Position numbers and translations under genes: made by a program
The notes under the pieces: generated by a model
Seen by the model: only the letters and a program-made list of their open reading frames with translations
Told to the model about the DNA's origin: nothing
The model's database searches: none
Part shown: piece by piece, positions 49,656 through 58,414 of the stretch
How the letters are laid out: each line of letters starts with the position of its first letter
Numbering within the stretch: position 1 is the stretch's first letter
Assembly (NCBI RefSeq): GCF_014647595.1
Contig: NZ_BMPM01000008.1
Span: 92,767 to 156,766, forward strand
Source of the DNA: Paenarthrobacter histidinolovorans
GTDB taxonomy: Bacteria > Actinomycetota > Actinomycetes > Actinomycetales > Micrococcaceae
Direction of reading: 5' to 3'
DNA: 64,000 nt

Positions 49656-51830
49656 ATGAACCCCAGGAAAGTACCGTTCTGGCTACGCTGGCTGGTGCCA
49701 GTGGTGCTCGTCATCACCTGGCTGGGCATTGCCGGTGTCGGCGGCCCCACCTTTGGTCGCTTGGACGAGGTCTCATCCAACGATCAGGCCTCCTTCCTGC
49801 CTGCAGGAGCCGAAGCCACCGAAGCCGGAGATTGGCAGGCCAAGTTCCGCGACTCCGAAGAGATTCCCGCCGTGGTCATCCTCGAGAACGGTGCCGCGTT
49901 CACCCCGGCCCAACTGGGCGAAGCAGCCAAGCTGAAAGCCGACATTGAGGCACTCAAGCTGGGGAGCGCCGTCGTCGGGCCTATTCCGTCAGAAGACGGC
50001 AAAGCCGTCCAGTACATCGTTCCGATCTCCTCGACCGATGAGATACGCGACGTGGTGAAGGAACTGCGCGACGTCGTTCAACCGGGAGCCCCGGACGGGA
50101 TGAAGGCGTTCGTCACGGGCCCCGCCGGACTGACCGCCGACCTGGTTAACGCCTTCGGCGGGATCGACGGCATCCTGCTGCTGGTCGCTCTGGGCGCTGT
50201 ATTCGTGATCCTGCTTCTGGTGTACCGGTCAGTGGTGCTTCCGCTGGCGGTGCTTTTCACCTCGGTGTTCGCCCTGTGCGCCGCGATCCTGCTCGTGTTT
50301 GGAATGGCAAAGGCCGGCTGGATCCAGCTCAACGGCCAAAGCCAGGGCATCCTGTCCATCCTGGTAATCGGCGCAGCCACCGACTACGCGCTGCTGTTCG
50401 TTGCCCGCTTCCGCGAAGCCCTGACCCACACCAACAATCGGACACAGGCAGTCCTGACCGCCTGGAAGGCGTCCTTCGAGCCGATCCTTGCCTCCGGCGC
50501 CACGGTAATCATCGCCCTGCTCTGCCTCCTCTTCTCGGACCTGAACTCCAACAAGGCGCTCGGTCCCGTCGCCGCTGCGGGGATCCTGTGTTCACTGTTC
50601 GCCGCGCTCACGCTCCTTCCCGCGCTCATGGCGTTGCTTGGCCGCGCAGCCTTCTGGCCCTTCCGTCCCAAGCTCCTGCCCGACGACGAACGCGAACCTG
50701 AGATTGTCACCGGACTTGAGGGGCAAAAGGGTCTGTGGCGCGCCACCGGTCGGCTGGTTTCCAAGCGGCCGCGCGTCGTCTGGGTCGCCTCAGTGCTGCT
50801 GCTCCTGGTCGCTGCCACAGGCGTGTTGCAGTTGAAGGCAAACGGTGTTCCGCAAACGGACGTTATCTTGGCCAAGTCCGACGCCGTCGACGGCCAGGAA
50901 GCGCTGGCCCGTCACTTCGACGCCGGCAGCGGCAGCCCCGCCGTCGTCGTCACCTCCCAAGGGGCCGCGCAGCAGGTCCTGGACAAGGTCAAGGCAGCCA
51001 ACGGTGTGGGTGACGCCTACCTTTTGGCCGACGGAAACGTCCCGATTACCGGAGCGCCGGGAACTCCTTCCGAGCCTGCAGTCCGCGACGGCCGAGTCCT
51101 CATCAACGCCACCCTGGACTCTGCCGCAGATTCGATCGAGGCAGAAAATGCGGTGAAAGAACTGCGGTCATCAGTGCGCGAGGTCGACTCCGAGGCGTTG
51201 GTGGGCGGCGTGACAGCCACAGCCCTGGACACCAACACCACTGCGCAGCGCGACCTGGTTGTCATCATTCCGATCGTGCTGGTGGTCATCCTGTTCATCC
51301 TGATGCTCCTGCTGCGCTCGGTGGTTGCGCCTGTCCTGCTGGTGCTGTCGGTAGTGCTGTCCTATGGTGCCGCGATGGGTGTCTCGGCGTGGGTGTTCAA
51401 CGGCTTCTTCGGATTCTCGGGAGCTGATGCCACCGTGCCGCTGTTCGGCTTCGTTTTCCTTGTCGCCCTGGGCGTGGACTACAACATCTTCCTGATGAGC
51501 CGGGTCCGTGAAGAGTCGTTGAAGCACGGAACCCGCCCAGGCATCCTCCGTGGCTTGGGTGTTACGGGCGGGGTCATCACTTCCGCTGGTGTGGTGCTGG
51601 CGGCTACGTTCGCGGCGTTGGGCGTCATACCCATCATGTTCCTGGTGCAGCTGGCATTCATCGTGGCTTTTGGCGTGCTGCTGGACACCGTGTTGGTCCG
51701 TTCGCTGCTGGTCCCTGCGCTCGCTTACGACATCGGCGGCAGGATCTGGTGGCCGAACAAGCTGGCCCGCGAATCCTCGGCAGATTCGGCCGGATCCCCC
51801 GCAGAGGAAGAAGCGCCGGTGGGGAGGTAG
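49656..51830 (+). CDS. MMPL/RND-family membrane transporter
   Basis: 724 residues, ATG behind AGAAGGACTC. Typical MMPL duplication: a first helix, an extracellular domain (about 40-165), a cluster of five helices (VVLPLAVLFTSVFALCAAIL, then ATDYALLFVARFREAL with the conserved charged/aromatic residues), and a repeat in the second half (VGGVTATALDTNTTAQRDLV, GVDYNIFLMSRVREE). Such proteins move lipids or drugs using the proton gradient. Divergent MarR control points to drug or toxicant efflux. Confidence 0.92.
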   Translation: MNPRKVPFWLRWLVPVVLVITWLGIAGVGGPTFGRLDEVSSNDQASFLPAGAEATEAGDWQAKFRDSEEIPAVVILENGAAFTPAQLGEAAKLKADIEALKLGSAVVGPIPSEDGKAVQYIVPISSTDEIRDVVKELRDVVQPGAPDGMKAFVTGPAGLTADLVNAFGGIDGILLLVALGAVFVILLLVYRSVVLPLAVLFTSVFALCAAILLVFGMAKAGWIQLNGQSQGILSILVIGAATDYALLFVARFREALTHTNNRTQAVLTAWKASFEPILASGATVIIALLCLLFSDLNSNKALGPVAAAGILCSLFAALTLLPALMALLGRAAFWPFRPKLLPDDEREPEIVTGLEGQKGLWRATGRLVSKRPRVVWVASVLLLLVAATGVLQLKANGVPQTDVILAKSDAVDGQEALARHFDAGSGSPAVVVTSQGAAQQVLDKVKAANGVGDAYLLADGNVPITGAPGTPSEPAVRDGRVLINATLDSAADSIEAENAVKELRSSVREVDSEALVGGVTATALDTNTTAQRDLVVIIPIVLVVILFILMLLLRSVVAPVLLVLSVVLSYGAAMGVSAWVFNGFFGFSGADATVPLFGFVFLVALGVDYNIFLMSRVREESLKHGTRPGILRGLGVTGGVITSAGVVLAATFAALGVIPIMFLVQLAFIVAFGVLLDTVLVRSLLVPALAYDIGGRIWWPNKLARESSADSAGSPAEEEAPVGR

Positions 51831-51893
51831 TTACTCCCGCTGCGTACCGCCGTGGACCACTCCGGCGCCGCCATCAATGGTCACACACTGGCC
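51831..51893 (-). pseudogene. Relic of a short-chain dehydrogenase/reductase C-terminus
   Basis: On the minus strand, just after the MMPL stop, 51831-51893 reads GQCVTIDGGAGVVHGG followed by TQRE and a TAA. This is the C-terminal signature of SDR oxidoreductases (xTGQxxxxDGGxxxxxG). Upstream of it the frame carries no SDR sequence and no start (THRRRHP-like residues only). So only the last about 20 codons survive. A 14-bp inverted repeat (51862-51875 and 51896-51909) lies over it. It may mark where the arsenic gene block replaced older sequence. Confidence 0.55.
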
Positions 51894-51957
51894 GGGATGG
51901 CGGCGCCGGGTTGCATCACCCCTTCATTCCCCGCCATTCCCGGACCCTTCGCCGCCT

Positions 51958-52503
51958 TCAGACGACTGAAGACCGGCGCTCAATCAGGACCGTGTCACTC
52001 CACTGCCCGGCGCGGGGACCTCCCGGCATGCGCGCGATGCGCTCCCGGCGTCCGACAATCACAAAACCCTCGGCCTTGTGGAGTCGAAGGCTGGCTTCGT
52101 TTTCGGGGAACACGCTGGCCTGGATGGTCCAGATGCCGGCGCTCTCCGTGGATGCGATCAAGGCCCGGAGGAGGCTCTTCCCAACACCCCGGCCCCTGGT
52201 TTGCCCGGCAACGTAGATTGAGTGCTCCACGACGCCGGAGTATGCGGCCCGGGACGACACCGCCGAAACCGCGGCCCAGCCCAGCACTGCACCGTTCACT
52301 TCAGCAACAAACCGGTGTTCCTCCAGGCGTGAAGCGTTGAACTGCTCCCACTCCGGCGCTTTGGCTTCGAAGGTGGCGTGCCCGGACTCGATTCCGGCTG
52401 TGAAAATCTCCCTCACGCTGGGCCAGTCCCGTTCCGTCATATGCCGTATCACCACTTCTCCGGCACTGCGGTCATGCGCGCTGGTGGCGGCCGGGATGGT
52501 CAC
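51958..52503 (-). CDS. arsN: GNAT acetyltransferase, ArsN-like
   Basis: 181 residues from the GTG at 52501-52503, which overlaps the arsR stop (GTGA). Single GNAT domain: VVIRHMTERDWPSVREIFTAG (about 17-37), RFVAEVNGAVLGWAAVSAVS, VEHSIYVAGQTRGRGVGKSLL (acetyl-CoA loop, RGRGVGK), then SVFPENEASLRLHKAEGFVI. This is the phosphinothricin-acetyltransferase-like branch that includes ArsN1, which N-acetylates the organoarsenical arsinothricin. Translational coupling to arsR supports ArsN. Without the operon it would be called a generic Pat/Bar-like acetyltransferase. Confidence 0.83.
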   Translation of the reverse strand: MTIPAATSAHDRSAGEVVIRHMTERDWPSVREIFTAGIESGHATFEAKAPEWEQFNASRLEEHRFVAEVNGAVLGWAAVSAVSSRAAYSGVVEHSIYVAGQTRGRGVGKSLLRALIASTESAGIWTIQASVFPENEASLRLHKAEGFVIVGRRERIARMPGGPRAGQWSDTVLIERRSSVV

Positions 52504-52856
52504 AGGGTCTCCAGGAGGCTGGTGGTCCGTTCCATTGCGCCGGGGACCATTGAGTAGTAAGCCCACGTGCCACGCTTTTCGCGGTGGAGGAGGCCAGCAT
52601 CCACGAGGATCTTGAGGTGGTGGGACACAGTGGGCTGGCCGAGGCTCAAAGGTCCGGTGAGGTCGCAAACGCAGGCCTCGCCTCCCGCTGAGCCTTTGAC
52701 GATGGACAGGAGCCGCAGGCGGTTGGGGTCTGCGAGGGCCTTGAAAACCGAGGCCCGGAGCTGTGCCTCGTAGTCGTCAATGGACGCCGGCCCCGACGGC
52801 TCGCAGCGCGCTTCCGCTTCTACTGGTGTCAGCTCAAGAGCAGGCCCGGACTTCAT
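52500..52856 (-). CDS. arsR: ArsR-family arsenite-responsive repressor
   Basis: 118 residues from the ATG at 52854-52856 (MKSGPALELTPVEAEARC). Winged HTH: RASVFKALADPNRLRLLSIV, then ACVCDLTGPLSLGQPTVSHHLKILVDAG (in pieces). Cys62 and Cys64 of ACVCDL are the As(III)-sensing pair of R773-type ArsR; Cys18 may be a third ligand. It represses its own gene with arsN and the divergent acr3 operon. Operator arms are at 52876-52924. Confidence 0.93.
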   Translation of the reverse strand: MKSGPALELTPVEAEARCEPSGPASIDDYEAQLRASVFKALADPNRLRLLSIVKGSAGGEACVCDLTGPLSLGQPTVSHHLKILVDAGLLHREKRGTWAYYSMVPGAMERTTSLLETL

Positions 52857-52875
52857 GCATCCATAGTGCCATACA

Positions 52876-52924
52876 TTGACAAGCATCGATATAGCCGGAC
52901 ATACTCAATATCGACGTTCATCAA
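52876..52924. promoter_or_regulatory. ArsR operator region
   Basis: Imperfect inverted arms TTGACAAGCATCGATAT (52876-52892) and ATATCGACGTTCATCAA (52908-52924) match at 13 of 17 positions around a 15-bp spacer. They lie 20 bp before arsR and about 40 bp before acr3. The form fits a dimeric ArsR site. Confidence 0.72.
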
Positions 52925-52965
52925 TGTTTGTCCGTTGGATTGCGGGCATCGAGATCAGGAGCCGT

Positions 52966-54066
52966 GTGAGCACCCCGACGAAAACTACAGCCCATGAGGT
53001 GGATCCGGGCTCCGCCGTCGTGGGGAAGCTTTCGGCTGTCGACCGCTTCCTCCCCCTCTGGATCGTCGCCGCCATGGTGCTGGGTCTGCTCCTGGGTGGT
53101 CTCATTCCGGGGCTGGATGCTGCCCTGGAAGGAGTGAAGATCGGCGAAGTCTCGTTGCCTATCGCAGTAGGCCTGCTGGTGATGATGTACCCGGTTCTCG
53201 CCAAGGTCCGCTACGACCAAGCGCACCGGGTGCTGGCCGACCGCAAGCTGATGGTTACCTCTCTGGTCATCAACTGGGTTCTGGCCCCTGCCTTCATGTT
53301 TGCTCTGGCGTGGTTGTTCATCCCTGACCTGCCGGAATACCGGACGGGGCTGATCATTGTCGGTTTGGCCCGCTGCATCGCCATGGTGATGATCTGGAAC
53401 GACCTCGCATGCGGAGACCGCGAATCCGCAGCAGTTCTCGTCTTCATCAACTCAGTCTTCCAAGTGGTGGCATTCGGTGGCCTTGGCTGGTTCTACCTCC
53501 AGTGGCTGCCCTCCCTTCTTGGGCTTCCCACCACGGCTGCCGACTTCTCGTTCTGGGCCATCACAATTTCAGTGCTCATGTTCCTTGGTATCCCGCTGCT
53601 CGCCGGCTTCCTCACCAGAGTCATTGGCGAGAAGGCCAAGGGTCGCAGCTGGTACGAGGAAGTCCTCGTGCCCAGGATTGGTCCGTGGGCGCTTTACGGC
53701 CTCCTCTTCACCATCACACTGCTCTTCGCGCTCCAGGGCGGCACCATCATGTCCCGGCCGTTTGACGTTCTTCGCATCGCATTGCCGTTGCTGGTCTACT
53801 TCCTGGTGGTGTTCGGCGCAGGGATGCTGACGGGCCGGCTGCTGAATCTCGGGTACGCCAAAACCACCACCCTCGCCTTCACGGCCGCCGGTAACAACTT
53901 CGAACTCGCCATCGCCGTAGCGATCGGAACCTTCGGCGTAACTTCGGGCCAAGCCCTTGCCGGCGTCGTCGGACCCTTGATTGAAGTACCCGTCCTTGTT
54001 GCACTTGTGTATGTAGCCCTCTGGGCACGCAAGCGCTATTTCCCTTCCGCCACCATCGCTGCCTGA
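52966..54066 (+). CDS. acr3: Acr3-type arsenite efflux permease
   Basis: 366 residues from the GTG at 52966 behind AGGAGCC. An in-frame ATG at 52924 would start inside the operator. Ten membrane helices follow a hydrophilic start. The Acr3 hallmark GLARCIAMVMIWNDLACGD carries the essential Cys137. SLPIAVGLLVMMYPVLAKVRYD and AAGNNFELAIAVAIGTFG are further family segments. It exports As(III) with the membrane potential. First gene of the divergent ars operon, 16 bp before arsC. Confidence 0.94.
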   Translation: MSTPTKTTAHEVDPGSAVVGKLSAVDRFLPLWIVAAMVLGLLLGGLIPGLDAALEGVKIGEVSLPIAVGLLVMMYPVLAKVRYDQAHRVLADRKLMVTSLVINWVLAPAFMFALAWLFIPDLPEYRTGLIIVGLARCIAMVMIWNDLACGDRESAAVLVFINSVFQVVAFGGLGWFYLQWLPSLLGLPTTAADFSFWAITISVLMFLGIPLLAGFLTRVIGEKAKGRSWYEEVLVPRIGPWALYGLLFTITLLFALQGGTIMSRPFDVLRIALPLLVYFLVVFGAGMLTGRLLNLGYAKTTTLAFTAAGNNFELAIAVAIGTFGVTSGQALAGVVGPLIEVPVLVALVYVALWARKRYFPSATIAA

Positions 54067-54081
54067 CCTTCGAGGAAACCC

Positions 54082-54504
54082 ATGACCACCGAAAACGCCA
54101 AGAAACCGTCAGTCCTGTTCGTCTGCGTTCATAACGCGGGACGCTCCCAGATGGCCGCAGCATTCCTCACCACGCTCTCCGCCGGTGCCATCGAAGTCCG
54201 CTCCGCCGGCTCGCAGCCCGCAGACAAGGTCAACCCCGCTGCCGTCCAAGCCATGTCTGAACTCGGCATCGACATGTCTGCTGAGATACCAAAGGTCCTC
54301 ACCACGGAGGCGGTCAAGGAGTCCGACGTCGTCATCACCATGGGCTGCGGCGACGAATGCCCCTACTTTCCAGGCAAGCGCTACGAGGACTGGGTTTTGG
54401 AAGACCCCGCAGGCCACGGTGTGGACGCCGTCCGCCCGATCCGCGACGAAATCAAGACACGTATCGAGGACCTGATCGCCTCGTTGATCCCTGAAGCCAA
54501 GTAA
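54082..54504 (+). CDS. arsC: Arsenate reductase, LMW-phosphatase fold
   Basis: 140 residues, ATG behind GAGGAAACCC. Phosphatase-like loop VCVHNAGRSQMA with Cys15. Two further Cys, 89 and 93, lie in MGCGDECPYFPG, followed by EDWVLEDPAGHG. It reduces As(V) to As(III) for Acr3. Actinobacterial relatives use either mycothiol/mycoredoxin or thioredoxin. The additional Cys pair and the adjacent thioredoxin-reductase gene favour a thioredoxin-type disulfide relay, but this is not settled by sequence. Confidence 0.93.
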   Translation: MTTENAKKPSVLFVCVHNAGRSQMAAAFLTTLSAGAIEVRSAGSQPADKVNPAAVQAMSELGIDMSAEIPKVLTTEAVKESDVVITMGCGDECPYFPGKRYEDWVLEDPAGHGVDAVRPIRDEIKTRIEDLIASLIPEAK

Positions 54505-54528
54505 CCCCGACAAACAGGAGAGACACCC

Positions 54529-55506
54529 GTGAGCAACGAACAATTGATCATCATCGGGTCAGGCCCGGCGGGATACACGGCCGCGATATATGCCGCCCGG
54601 GCAGGCTTGAACCCTTTGGTACTGGCCGGTTCAGTCACGGCCGGTGGTGCCCTGATGAACACCACCGAAGTGGAGAACTTTCCAGGCTTCCCGGGCGGGA
54701 TCCAAGGCCCGGAGCTGATGGACGGACTTCAGGAGCAGGCTGAAAAGTTCGGCGCCCGCATAGTGTTCGACGACGTCACTGAAGTTGAGCTCAAAGGTCA
54801 CCTGAAGCGGGTGGTCACCGGGGCGGGCGAGACTCACGAGGCTCCTGCCGTCATCCTCGCCACGGGCTCCGCGTACAAGGAGCTTGGCCTCCCAGAGGAG
54901 AAAAAGCTCAGCGGGCACGGCGTGTCCTGGTGTGCCACCTGTGATGGTTTCTTCTTCCGCGAGCAGGACATCATCGTGGTCGGCGGGGGAGACTCAGCAA
55001 TGGAGGAAGCAACGTTCCTGACACGCTTCGGAAAGTCAGTGACCGTGGTGGTCCGCAAGGGCGAACTCCGGGCTTCCCGCATCATGGCCCAGCGTGCCAA
55101 AGACAACCCGAAAATCACCTTCGCCTGGAACTCGGCCATCACCAAAATCCACGGCGACACCAAAGTGACCGGCGTGACCCTCACGGACACCCGAACCGGC
55201 GAAACCCGTGAGCAGGGCGCTACCGGCATCTTCGTAGCTATCGGACACCTGCCACGCACCGAGCTCGTCGCGGGGCAGGTGGACCTTGACGACGAGGGCT
55301 ACATCAAGGTGGACTCGCCCACCACGCTGACCAACCTTTCGGGTGTCTTCGCGTGCGGCGACGCCGTCGATCACCGCTATCGCCAAGCCATCACAGCAGC
55401 CGGTACAGGCTGCGCTGCGGCCCTGGACGCCGAACGGTACCTGGCCGCGCTGGATGATGCGGACAGCATCGCCACCGCACTGGTCGAAGAGCCGACCCAC
55501 TTCTGA
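54529..55506 (+). CDS. trxB: Thioredoxin reductase
   Basis: 325 residues, GTG start behind AGGAGA. FAD-binding IIGSGPAGYTAAIYAARAGL (8-27), redox pair Cys135/Cys138 in SWCATCDGFF, NADPH-binding IIVVGGGDSAMEEATFL, and the C-terminal GVFACGDAVDHRYRQAITAAGTG FAD motif. It presumably recycles the reductant for ArsC. No thioredoxin gene is adjacent. A housekeeping trxB is expected elsewhere, so this is likely an ars-dedicated copy. Confidence 0.93.
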   Translation: MSNEQLIIIGSGPAGYTAAIYAARAGLNPLVLAGSVTAGGALMNTTEVENFPGFPGGIQGPELMDGLQEQAEKFGARIVFDDVTEVELKGHLKRVVTGAGETHEAPAVILATGSAYKELGLPEEKKLSGHGVSWCATCDGFFFREQDIIVVGGGDSAMEEATFLTRFGKSVTVVVRKGELRASRIMAQRAKDNPKITFAWNSAITKIHGDTKVTGVTLTDTRTGETREQGATGIFVAIGHLPRTELVAGQVDLDDEGYIKVDSPTTLTNLSGVFACGDAVDHRYRQAITAAGTGCAAALDAERYLAALDDADSIATALVEEPTHF

Positions 55507-55534
55507 GCTGTACCAATGGAGGTATGAGTTACCC

Positions 55535-56908
55535 ATGGTTGAAAATCTTCCCGTCGCCGTGATCGGTGCCGGTCCCGTCGGGCTGGCTGCAGCAGCACAC
55601 CTGCTCGAGCGCGGTCTGGACCCCATGATCTTTGAATCCGGAACATCGGCAGGTGCCGCCATTGATCAGTGGCGTCACATCCGCTTGTTCTCGCCCTGGC
55701 GTTTCAACCTCGACGCCGCGGCCGTCCGCTTGCTCGAACCCACGGGGTGGGAGCCACCGCGGTTGACGGCGCTTCCTTACGGCGGCGAACTCGTCGACAA
55801 CTACCTTGCTCCATTGGCTGCCATTCCGGCGATCGCTTCCCGGCTCCAGACAGGAGCCAGGGTTCTCGCGGTCACCCGGAGGGGCTTGGACAAGACCCAA
55901 GGACGCAAGCGCGACACGACCCCCTTTGTGGTCCGCGTTCAAGATACCGCGGGGGAGGTACGCGACGTCACCGTTTCGGCGGTTATCGATGCCTCAGGGA
56001 CATGGTCCAGGCCCAATCCTCTGGGCACTTCGGGTTTGCCGGCCATCGGTGAGGATGGTGCCGCAGACCGGATCTCATCATCCCTTCCTGACGTCTCAGG
56101 GCGGGACAGGCATTCCTTCGCTGGAGGCCGGGTCCTGGTGGTCGGAGCTGGGCACTCGGCAGCGAATACTCTCATCAACCTTGCCGAACTGGCCAAGGAA
56201 GAGCCGGGCACACGCATTCTTTGGGCTGTCCGGGGAGGCTCGGCAGAGAAGACCTACGGTGGAGGTGACGCCGATGGCCTGCCTGCACGCGGACAACTTG
56301 GTTCCCGTCTTCGCCGCCTGGTCGAGGCCGGCACGATAGAACTCCACACGGACTTTAGTATCAGTTCGCTGGCTGATTCCGAGCACGGCGTGACCGTCAC
56401 ATCCGGTGACGGACGGGCACTCGTGGCAGACGTCGTCGTACCCTGCACGGGCTTCCGCCCTGACCTGGACATGCTCCGGGAGCTGCGCCTTGACCTGGAC
56501 CCGGCTGTTGAGGCGCCCACGGAACTGGGGCCGCTGATCGACCCCGAGTTCCACTCGTGCGGCACTGTTCCGCCGCACGGCGCAAGGGTTCTCGCGCACA
56601 CGGAGAAGGACTTCTACATTGTCGGCATGAAGTCCTATGGCCGTGCTCCGACGTTCCTTTTGGCTACGGGCTACGAGCAGGTCCGCTCCGTGGCTGCGGC
56701 GCTGGCAGGGGATCGCGCGGCAGCTGACACCGTGCACTTGGAGCTGCCGGAGACCGGAGTCTGCTCCTCCGACGCTGGTACCAGCTGCGACGTTCCTGCA
56801 GTTGCTCTTGCGTCGGCGGAGGATGATTCCAGCAGTTGCTGCTCAGCGCCAGAGCCGGTGCTCATCGGCATTCCGACAGGTCTCGCCCACGGTCGTTCCG
56901 GAGTGTAG
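55535..56908 (+). CDS. FAD/NAD(P)-binding oxidoreductase of the ars operon, with Cys-rich C-terminus
   Basis: 457 residues from the ATG at 55535 (MVENLPVAVIGAGPVGLAAA). FAD Rossmann motif GAGPVGLAAAAHLLERG, a second dinucleotide motif GGRVLVVGAGHSAANTLINL (about 186-205) and ATG-like VVPCTGFRPDLDML. It belongs to the flavin-monooxygenase-like group often found in ars operons (sometimes called ArsO). The last 50 residues add Cys410, Cys418, Cys435 and Cys436 in Ser/Asp-rich sequence (SSSCCSAPEP), a possible metalloid-binding tail. Substrate is unknown; an organoarsenical or As(III)-linked step is an inference. Confidence 0.85.
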   Translation: MVENLPVAVIGAGPVGLAAAAHLLERGLDPMIFESGTSAGAAIDQWRHIRLFSPWRFNLDAAAVRLLEPTGWEPPRLTALPYGGELVDNYLAPLAAIPAIASRLQTGARVLAVTRRGLDKTQGRKRDTTPFVVRVQDTAGEVRDVTVSAVIDASGTWSRPNPLGTSGLPAIGEDGAADRISSSLPDVSGRDRHSFAGGRVLVVGAGHSAANTLINLAELAKEEPGTRILWAVRGGSAEKTYGGGDADGLPARGQLGSRLRRLVEAGTIELHTDFSISSLADSEHGVTVTSGDGRALVADVVVPCTGFRPDLDMLRELRLDLDPAVEAPTELGPLIDPEFHSCGTVPPHGARVLAHTEKDFYIVGMKSYGRAPTFLLATGYEQVRSVAAALAGDRAAADTVHLELPETGVCSSDAGTSCDVPAVALASAEDDSSSCCSAPEPVLIGIPTGLAHGRSGV

Positions 56909-56929
56909 CCGCTGCGGCCTTCAACTGAG

Positions 56930-57796
56930 TCAGGCGCTGACCGTATTCCGTTCCCTGTAGGCGTCCGCTGCGTAGACGCCGAGGACGCGCACTTCTGTTG
57001 TGAAGAACTCCAATTCCTCCAACGCCCGGCGCAGACGGGCATCCTCGGGGTGCCCCTCCACATCGGACAGGAACATGGTCGCCGCGAACTCGTCGCCCAC
57101 CATGTAGCTCTCCAAACGGGTCATGTTGAGGCCGTTGGTCGCGAAACCACCCAGTGCCTTATAGAGGGCCGAGGGAACGTTGCGGACCCGGAAGACGAAG
57201 CTGGTGATCGCAGGACCGGGCAGTTCTTCCTTCGTGGGAAGTTCGCGTTCCCGAGCCAGCACAACAAAGCGGGTGGTGTTGCTTGGGTTGTCTTCGACGC
57301 CGGAGGCCAGCACGTCCAGTCCGTACAGTTGGGCGGCAAGCGGCGGAGCCAGCGAAAGCTTGCGGGGATCGTTCCACTCCCTGACTTCGCGGGCTGAGCC
57401 CGCCGTGTCGCCGGCTATGACGGGCTTGAGTCCGGCTTCGCGGATGATCCTGCGGCATTGACCCAAGGCGTGGATGTGGCTGTGGACCTCAGTGGCGTCC
57501 TCCATGGTGCTGCCTGGTATTCCCATCAGGTCAAAGTGGATGGGCAGGAAGTACTCGCCGACGATCTGGAGTTTTGATTGGGGGAGGAGTACGTGGATGT
57601 CGGCCACTCGTCCAGCGATGGAGTTCTCGATCGGGATCATGGCCAGATCGACATCTCCACTGGAGACCAGTTCAAACGCGTCCTCAAAGCTGGCGCAAGG
57701 CACGCTTTCAAGCTCGGGGAACATTTCCTTGCACGCGAGATCCGAATTGGCTCCGGGCTCACCTTGGTACGCAATCTTCTGGGCCATGCTGCTCAT
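56930..57796 (-). CDS. pheA: Prephenate dehydratase
   Basis: 288 residues from the ATG at 57794-57796 (MSSMAQKIAYQGEPGANSD). An ATG 9 nt in is an alternative, and upstream in-frame sequence is not family-like. Catalytic domain 5-185: AYQGEPGANSDLACKE, FEDAFELVSSGDVDLAMIPIENSIAGR, and the TRF motif in NPSNTTRFVVLARE. The C-terminal ACT domain (TSFVFRVRNVPSALYKALGGF, NGLNMTRLES) binds phenylalanine for feedback. It converts prephenate to phenylpyruvate. Confidence 0.94.
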   Translation of the reverse strand: MSSMAQKIAYQGEPGANSDLACKEMFPELESVPCASFEDAFELVSSGDVDLAMIPIENSIAGRVADIHVLLPQSKLQIVGEYFLPIHFDLMGIPGSTMEDATEVHSHIHALGQCRRIIREAGLKPVIAGDTAGSAREVREWNDPRKLSLAPPLAAQLYGLDVLASGVEDNPSNTTRFVVLARERELPTKEELPGPAITSFVFRVRNVPSALYKALGGFATNGLNMTRLESYMVGDEFAATMFLSDVEGHPEDARLRRALEELEFFTTEVRVLGVYAADAYRERNTVSA

Positions 57797-57892
57797 GGTT
57801 ACACGGTGAGCGCCCGGCAACCCAACCGCGTCCAACCAGTGACTGGACAAGCGGCAGCAATCGTCGCTTTTTGTGGCCGGTAGGGTTCGAAG

Positions 57893-58414
57893 GTGAACTT
57901 CCACGCCTTTGAACGCTTCGTAGCCCGGCAGCCGCTTCCCGATGATTCCCTCGGGGTTGTCCACGCCGAAGAGCAGAACAGTGACTATGAATCCGGAGTT
58001 GCGTTGATCGCCGGGGAGCAGTGGCGCATCCGGACTGCACGGATCACACCGACCAAGCCGGGGGCCTTTGTGGCGGTGTGGAAGCGGGACGACAATGGTT
58101 CGACCCGCCCCTTCACCGTTGAGGAGTCGTTGTCGGGCCTGCTCGTCTTTGTGGAGGACCGTGGAGAGGACCGTGCAGGGGGCAGGGAGCGGTTCGGTGC
58201 ATTCCGGTTCACCCCTGAACAGTTGATCTCACTGGGCTATGTCAGCTCCGGCCCGCGTTCGGGCAAGCGCGGATTCCGTGTCTATCCATCGTGGTGCACG
58301 GATTTGAATCCCCAGGCGTTGCGGACCCAGCGCGGACAGGCCGCTGCGTTCGTCGAGTTCCCGTCGACGTGCGCAGCGAGCCCTGCCGCGCTGCTCGGCA
58401 CAGCTAGCCGTTGA
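57893..58414 (+). CDS. MepB-like protein
   Basis: 173 residues, GTG start. The family pattern is clear: YESGVALIAGEQWRIRTARI, TPTKPGAFVAVWKRDDNGSTRPF, FGAFRFTPEQLISLGYVSS and GKRGFRVYPSWCTDLNPQA. MepB lies beside the MepRA multidrug locus in Staphylococcus, but its function is unknown. Here it is a single gene divergent from pheA. Its 3' end overlaps the convergent aldehyde dehydrogenase gene by 11 nt. Confidence 0.85.
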   Translation: MNFHAFERFVARQPLPDDSLGVVHAEEQNSDYESGVALIAGEQWRIRTARITPTKPGAFVAVWKRDDNGSTRPFTVEESLSGLLVFVEDRGEDRAGGRERFGAFRFTPEQLISLGYVSSGPRSGKRGFRVYPSWCTDLNPQALRTQRGQAAAFVEFPSTCAASPAALLGTASR

